The notes under the pieces are model-generated. The model was not told the DNA's origin and searched no databases. It saw nothing but the letters and a program-made list of their open reading frames with translations. From an uncultured Pontibacter sp. (GTDB lineage Bacteria; Bacteroidota; Bacteroidia; Cytophagales; Hymenobacteraceae), in the NCBI RefSeq assembly GCF_947499215.1, contig NZ_CANMNI010000002.1, positions 1,054,001 through 1,118,000 of the forward strand: DNA of 64,000 bases, given 5' to 3'. This document shows, in pieces, positions 61,235-64,000 of this stretch; position 1 is the first letter of the stretch, and every line of letters starts with the position of its first letter. A program made the translations under genes and the position numbers.

Positions 61235-63616
61235 TTACGATCCGCAAGCTTCGCAAGCGTCTGGGTTATCCAGGGAGCAACTCATGTCGTTGCGATTCTG
61301 GTCCTGGTTGTTGTAGACTGGCTGCAGGGTCTCAGCGGCTTGTTTCTCTACCGTGAACTTGATAGCGTCTACAGCGGCTTTGGTGCGCAGGTAGTACATG
61401 CCTGTCTTCAAACCTCGCTTCCAAGCGTGGAAGTGCATCGAAGTCAGCTTGCCGAAGTTTACGTTCATTACGTGCAGGTTCAGCGACTGGCTCTGGCAGA
61501 TGTAAGCGCCGCGGTCAGCACTCATATCGATCACCGTGCGCTGGCTGATCTCCCATACCGTCTTATACAGGTCTTTGATGTTCTGCGGGATGTTCGGGAT
61601 GTCCTGTACCGAGCCGTTGGCTGCGATGATATCCTGCTTCATCTTGTCATTCCACAGACCCAAGCCGATGAGGTCCTTCAGGAGGTGCTTGTTCACGATC
61701 ATGAACTCACCTGAAAGCACACGACGCAGGTAGATGTTAGAGGTATAAGGCTCGAACGACTCGTTGTTACCCAAGATCTGAGCAGTAGAGGCAGTCGGCA
61801 TAGGGGCCAGCAACAGAGAGTTGCGTACTCCATGCTTCACTACTTCCTGACGCAGCTCTTCCCAATCCCAGCGGCCGCTGTCTGGTGTTACACCCCACAT
61901 GTCAAACTGGAACTTACCTTCTGATAGTGGCGATCCTTTGAATGTCTCGTAAGTACCATTCTTCTTAGCCAAGTCCTTAGAGGCTGTCATGGCAGCGAAG
62001 TAGATTGTTTCGAAGATGTCCTTGTTCAGACCACGTGCTTCGTCGCTCTCAAACGGCATACGCAGAGAGATGAAGGTATCAGCCAAGCCCTGCACACCCA
62101 AACCGATCGGACGGTGGCGCATGTTAGAGTTTTTTGCCTCAGGCACCGGGTAGTAGTTGATGTCGATTACCTTGTTCAGGTTCATGGTCACGTGATAGGT
62201 CACGTCGAACAGCTTCTGGTGGTCGAACACCTTGTGGCCGTTCTCCTCTTTCACGTAGCGTGGCAGCGCCAAAGAAGCGAGGTTACAAACCGCTACTTCG
62301 TCTTCGCTGGTGTACTCCATGATCTCGGTGCAGAGGTTAGAGCTCTTGATTGTGCCGAGGTTCTGCTGGTTGCTCTTGCTGTTGGCGGCATCCTTATACA
62401 ACATATAAGGCGTACCTGTCTCGATCTGAGACTCCAGCACAGCGAACCACAGGTCTTGCGCTTTCACGGTTTTGCGGGCACGGCCCTCGCGCTCATACTT
62501 CTCGTACAGGCGCTCAAAGTCCTGTCCCCACGTATCGCCTAAGCCTGGTGCTTCGTTCGGGCAGAACAGGCTCCAGTCGCCGTTTTGCTCCACACGCTTC
62601 ATGAACAAGTCTGGCGTCCAGAGGGCGTAGAACAGGTCACGGGCGCGGTTTTCTTCCTTGCCGTGGTTCTTCTTCAGCTCTAGGAACTCAAAGATGTCAG
62701 CATGCCAAGGCTCCAGGTAGATCGCGAAAGCGCCTTTGCGCTTACCACCACCTTGGTCCACGTAGCGAGCCGTGTCGTTGAACACTTTCAGCATCGGGAT
62801 GATGCCGTTAGACGTACCGTTGGTGCCTTTGATGTAAGAGCCCGTTGCACGCACGTTGTGAATGCTTAGGCCAATACCACCGGCGCTCTGCGAGATCTGC
62901 GCACATTGCTTCAGCGTGTCGTAGATGCCCGGTATACTGTCGTCCTTCATAGTAAGCAGGAAGCACGAAGACAGCTGCGGCTTTGGCGTACCGGCATTGA
63001 ATAATGTTGGTGTGGCGTGCGTAAACCACTTCTCAGACATGAGATTATAAGTCTCGATGGCAGATTCGATGTCTTCCTTATGGATACCCACGGCCACACG
63101 CATCAACATATGCTGCGGGCGCTCCACAATCTTGCCATCAAGGCGAAGCAGGTAGGAACGCTCCAGCGTTTTGTATCCAAAATAGTCGTAGTTGTAGTCC
63201 CGGTCATAGATGATGGTCGAGTCCAGCGTAGCGGCATGCTTACGGATGATCTCATACACATCTTTAGCCAGCAAAGAAGCGTTCTCACCCGTCTTCGGGT
63301 CCTCGTAGGTATAGAGGCGCTTCATGGTGTTGGAGAACGACTTGCTCGTTACCTTGTGCAGGCTCGAAATGGCCACACGTGCCGCCAGCACCGCGTAGTC
63401 CGGGTGTTTGGTCGTGAGCGAAGCGGCTGTCTCCGCGGCTAGGTTATCCAGCTCGATCGTGCTTACACCGTCGTAAATACCGTCAATCACTTTCTTAGCC
63501 ACCTCAATTGGCGACACATAGTCCATGTTCAGACCATAGCACAGCTTCTCGATGCGTGCGGTAATTTTGTCGAATTTGACGGATTCGCGTCTGCCGTCTC
63601 GTTTAACTACTAACAT
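61235..63616 (-). CDS. nrdA: Class I ribonucleoside-diphosphate reductase, alpha subunit
   Basis: A 793-residue protein. The N-terminal ATP-cone ([20 protein letters not shown]) is intact. Active-site elements are [22 protein letters not shown] and CNLASL (the catalytic Cys triad and Asn/Glu), and the radical-transfer Tyr pair in [14 protein letters not shown]. The C-terminal redox pair is CEACGS. It reduces NDPs to dNDPs using the NrdB radical, in the cytosol. The last codons of nrdB lie upstream at the window end, giving the order nrdB-nrdA. A 350-bp structured gap separates them. Confidence 0.98.
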   Translation of the reverse strand: MLVVKRDGRRESVKFDKITARIEKLCYGLNMDYVSPIEVAKKVIDGIYDGVSTIELDNLAAETAASLTTKHPDYAVLAARVAISSLHKVTSKSFSNTMKRLYTYEDPKTGENASLLAKDVYEIIRKHAATLDSTIIYDRDYNYDYFGYKTLERSYLLRLDGKIVERPQHMLMRVAVGIHKEDIESAIETYNLMSEKWFTHATPTLFNAGTPKPQLSSCFLLTMKDDSIPGIYDTLKQCAQISQSAGGIGLSIHNVRATGSYIKGTNGTSNGIIPMLKVFNDTARYVDQGGGKRKGAFAIYLEPWHADIFEFLELKKNHGKEENRARDLFYALWTPDLFMKRVEQNGDWSLFCPNEAPGLGDTWGQDFERLYEKYEREGRARKTVKAQDLWFAVLESQIETGTPYMLYKDAANSKSNQQNLGTIKSSNLCTEIMEYTSEDEVAVCNLASLALPRYVKEENGHKVFDHQKLFDVTYHVTMNLNKVIDINYYPVPEAKNSNMRHRPIGLGVQGLADTFISLRMPFESDEARGLNKDIFETIYFAAMTASKDLAKKNGTYETFKGSPLSEGKFQFDMWGVTPDSGRWDWEELRQEVVKHGVRNSLLLAPMPTASTAQILGNNESFEPYTSNIYLRRVLSGEFMIVNKHLLKDLIGLGLWNDKMKQDIIAANGSVQDIPNIPQNIKDLYKTVWEISQRTVIDMSADRGAYICQSQSLNLHVMNVNFGKLTSMHFHAWKRGLKTGMYYLRTKAAVDAIKFTVEKQAAETLQPVYNNQDQNRNDMSCSLDNPDACEACGS

Positions 63617-63966
63617 AGCGTATACATTTAGCGGGAGTCAAATGCCCGGGTTAATTATAAGGTGTAGGTATAAAGGAACCGATGCCGATGCAACGGGTTG
63701 AAACATGCTAATATTTTCATAGGGAGATACGTGAATATATACGTAATCCGTTGAAATACTATACTTTAACAGCTAAAGCCAATTGCTTTTACAGATTGCT
63801 GGGGCGAACGCCCCATCTGGCGGTTAATGCCAGCGTTTGATTCCGGTGCCAGAAACAGTCACGAAAGTAGCCATACCTGCAACGGAGTATTCAAGGTAAT
63901 TAAGAAAGGGCCGAGCCTGATGCCCGGCGCCCTTTATCTCTTAAACTTACTAAGTATTTCAGTTTG
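63617..63966. other. nrdB-nrdA intergenic region with hairpins
   Basis: 350 bp with no gene. It contains the hairpins GGGGCG-AA-CGCCCC (63801-63814) and CTGGC-7nt-GCCAG (63817-63833). CAACGG at 63694 may pair with CCGTTG at 63749. A terminator-like hairpin for nrdB lies near 63905-63935. AGGTATA occurs at 63664. Confidence 0.55.
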
Positions 63967-64000
63967 TTAAAAGTCTTCGTCGAGCGAAAAAACATTTTTG
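63967..64000 (-). CDS. nrdB: Ribonucleotide reductase beta subunit, last ten codons
   Basis: On the minus strand the window ends in frame KNVFSLDEDF followed by TAA. This is the conserved C-terminal tail of NrdB that docks on NrdA (ending DEDF). The rest of the gene lies beyond base 64,000. Position directly upstream of nrdA supports the call. Only the tail can be seen. Confidence 0.8.
   Translation of the reverse strand, partial: KNVFSLDEDF

Noticed and set aside
1-64000. tRNA, rRNA, CRISPR arrays, insertion sequences, prophage genes
   Set aside because: I looked for tRNA T-loop patterns, spacer-repeat periodicity, transposase motifs and phage structural genes and saw none.

Overview
The window looks like chromosomal DNA from a pigmented, aerobic member of the Bacteroidota, most likely order Cytophagales and resembling Hymenobacteraceae such as Pontibacter. 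The genus is an inference. Support comes from five secreted proteins with type IX secretion (T9SS) C-terminal sorting domains, promoters of the Bacteroidota type (-7 element TAnnTTTG), families largely confined to this phylum (DUF4105, DUF4783, the FeoB-associated Cys-rich protein, a likely DUF6952 protein), and a CrtD-type desaturase overlapping a CruF-type hydratase, the usual route to monocyclic hydroxylated carotenoids.

Layout. 1-8.3 kb: 3' part of a PAS histidine kinase, radA, a TlpA-like thioredoxin lipid/periplasmic protein, a baeRF-like protein, a radical SAM/SPASM protein, an MscS channel and a small conserved protein. 8.5-12 kb (minus): FeoB-associated protein, the rsmI-DUF4105-suhB operon, and a pterin carbinolamine dehydratase. 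12-14.5 kb: an SDR oxidoreductase, two small disordered hydrophilic proteins, and a PPP-type phosphatase. 14.5-22.8 kb: an AT-rich block of three large T9SS-exported proteins. 22.9-33.5 kb: housekeeping genes glyA, tatC, rpiB, rbfA, a methyltransferase, a LolC/E-type permease and a SNF2 helicase. 33.5-37.4 kb: SanA-like protein, the carotenoid pair and a TetR regulator. 37.4-48.5 kb: thioredoxin operon, heme lipoprotein, prfA, a beta-helix lipoprotein, YjbQ, a secreted M43 metalloprotease, gpmI, DUF4783 and nadC. 48.5-54.6 kb: small lipoproteins, methyltransferase, ZIP transporter, RlpA-like protein, alpha/beta hydrolase, small membrane proteins and an Hsp20-like protein. 55-59.8 kb: a fifth T9SS protein, an OmpA-like lipoprotein, a small cytosolic protein and a Tat-exported amidohydrolase. 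60-64 kb: a solitary PD-(D/E)XK nuclease, nrdA, and the last ten codons of nrdB at the window edge.

I see no CRISPR array, prophage, insertion sequence, tRNA or rRNA. The strongest unexplained signals are at the DNA level. The 7-mer AGGTATA is strongly over-represented (about 65 copies on both strands by eye, against about 8 expected by chance) in coding and non-coding DNA alike. A 123-bp dispersed repeat occurs twice and has a palindromic core. Several genes have the -7 promoter element only 3-4 nt from the start codon, which implies leaderless mRNAs. The T9SS proteins show an abrupt switch from AT-rich cargo to GC-richer sorting cassette at a shared junction sequence.
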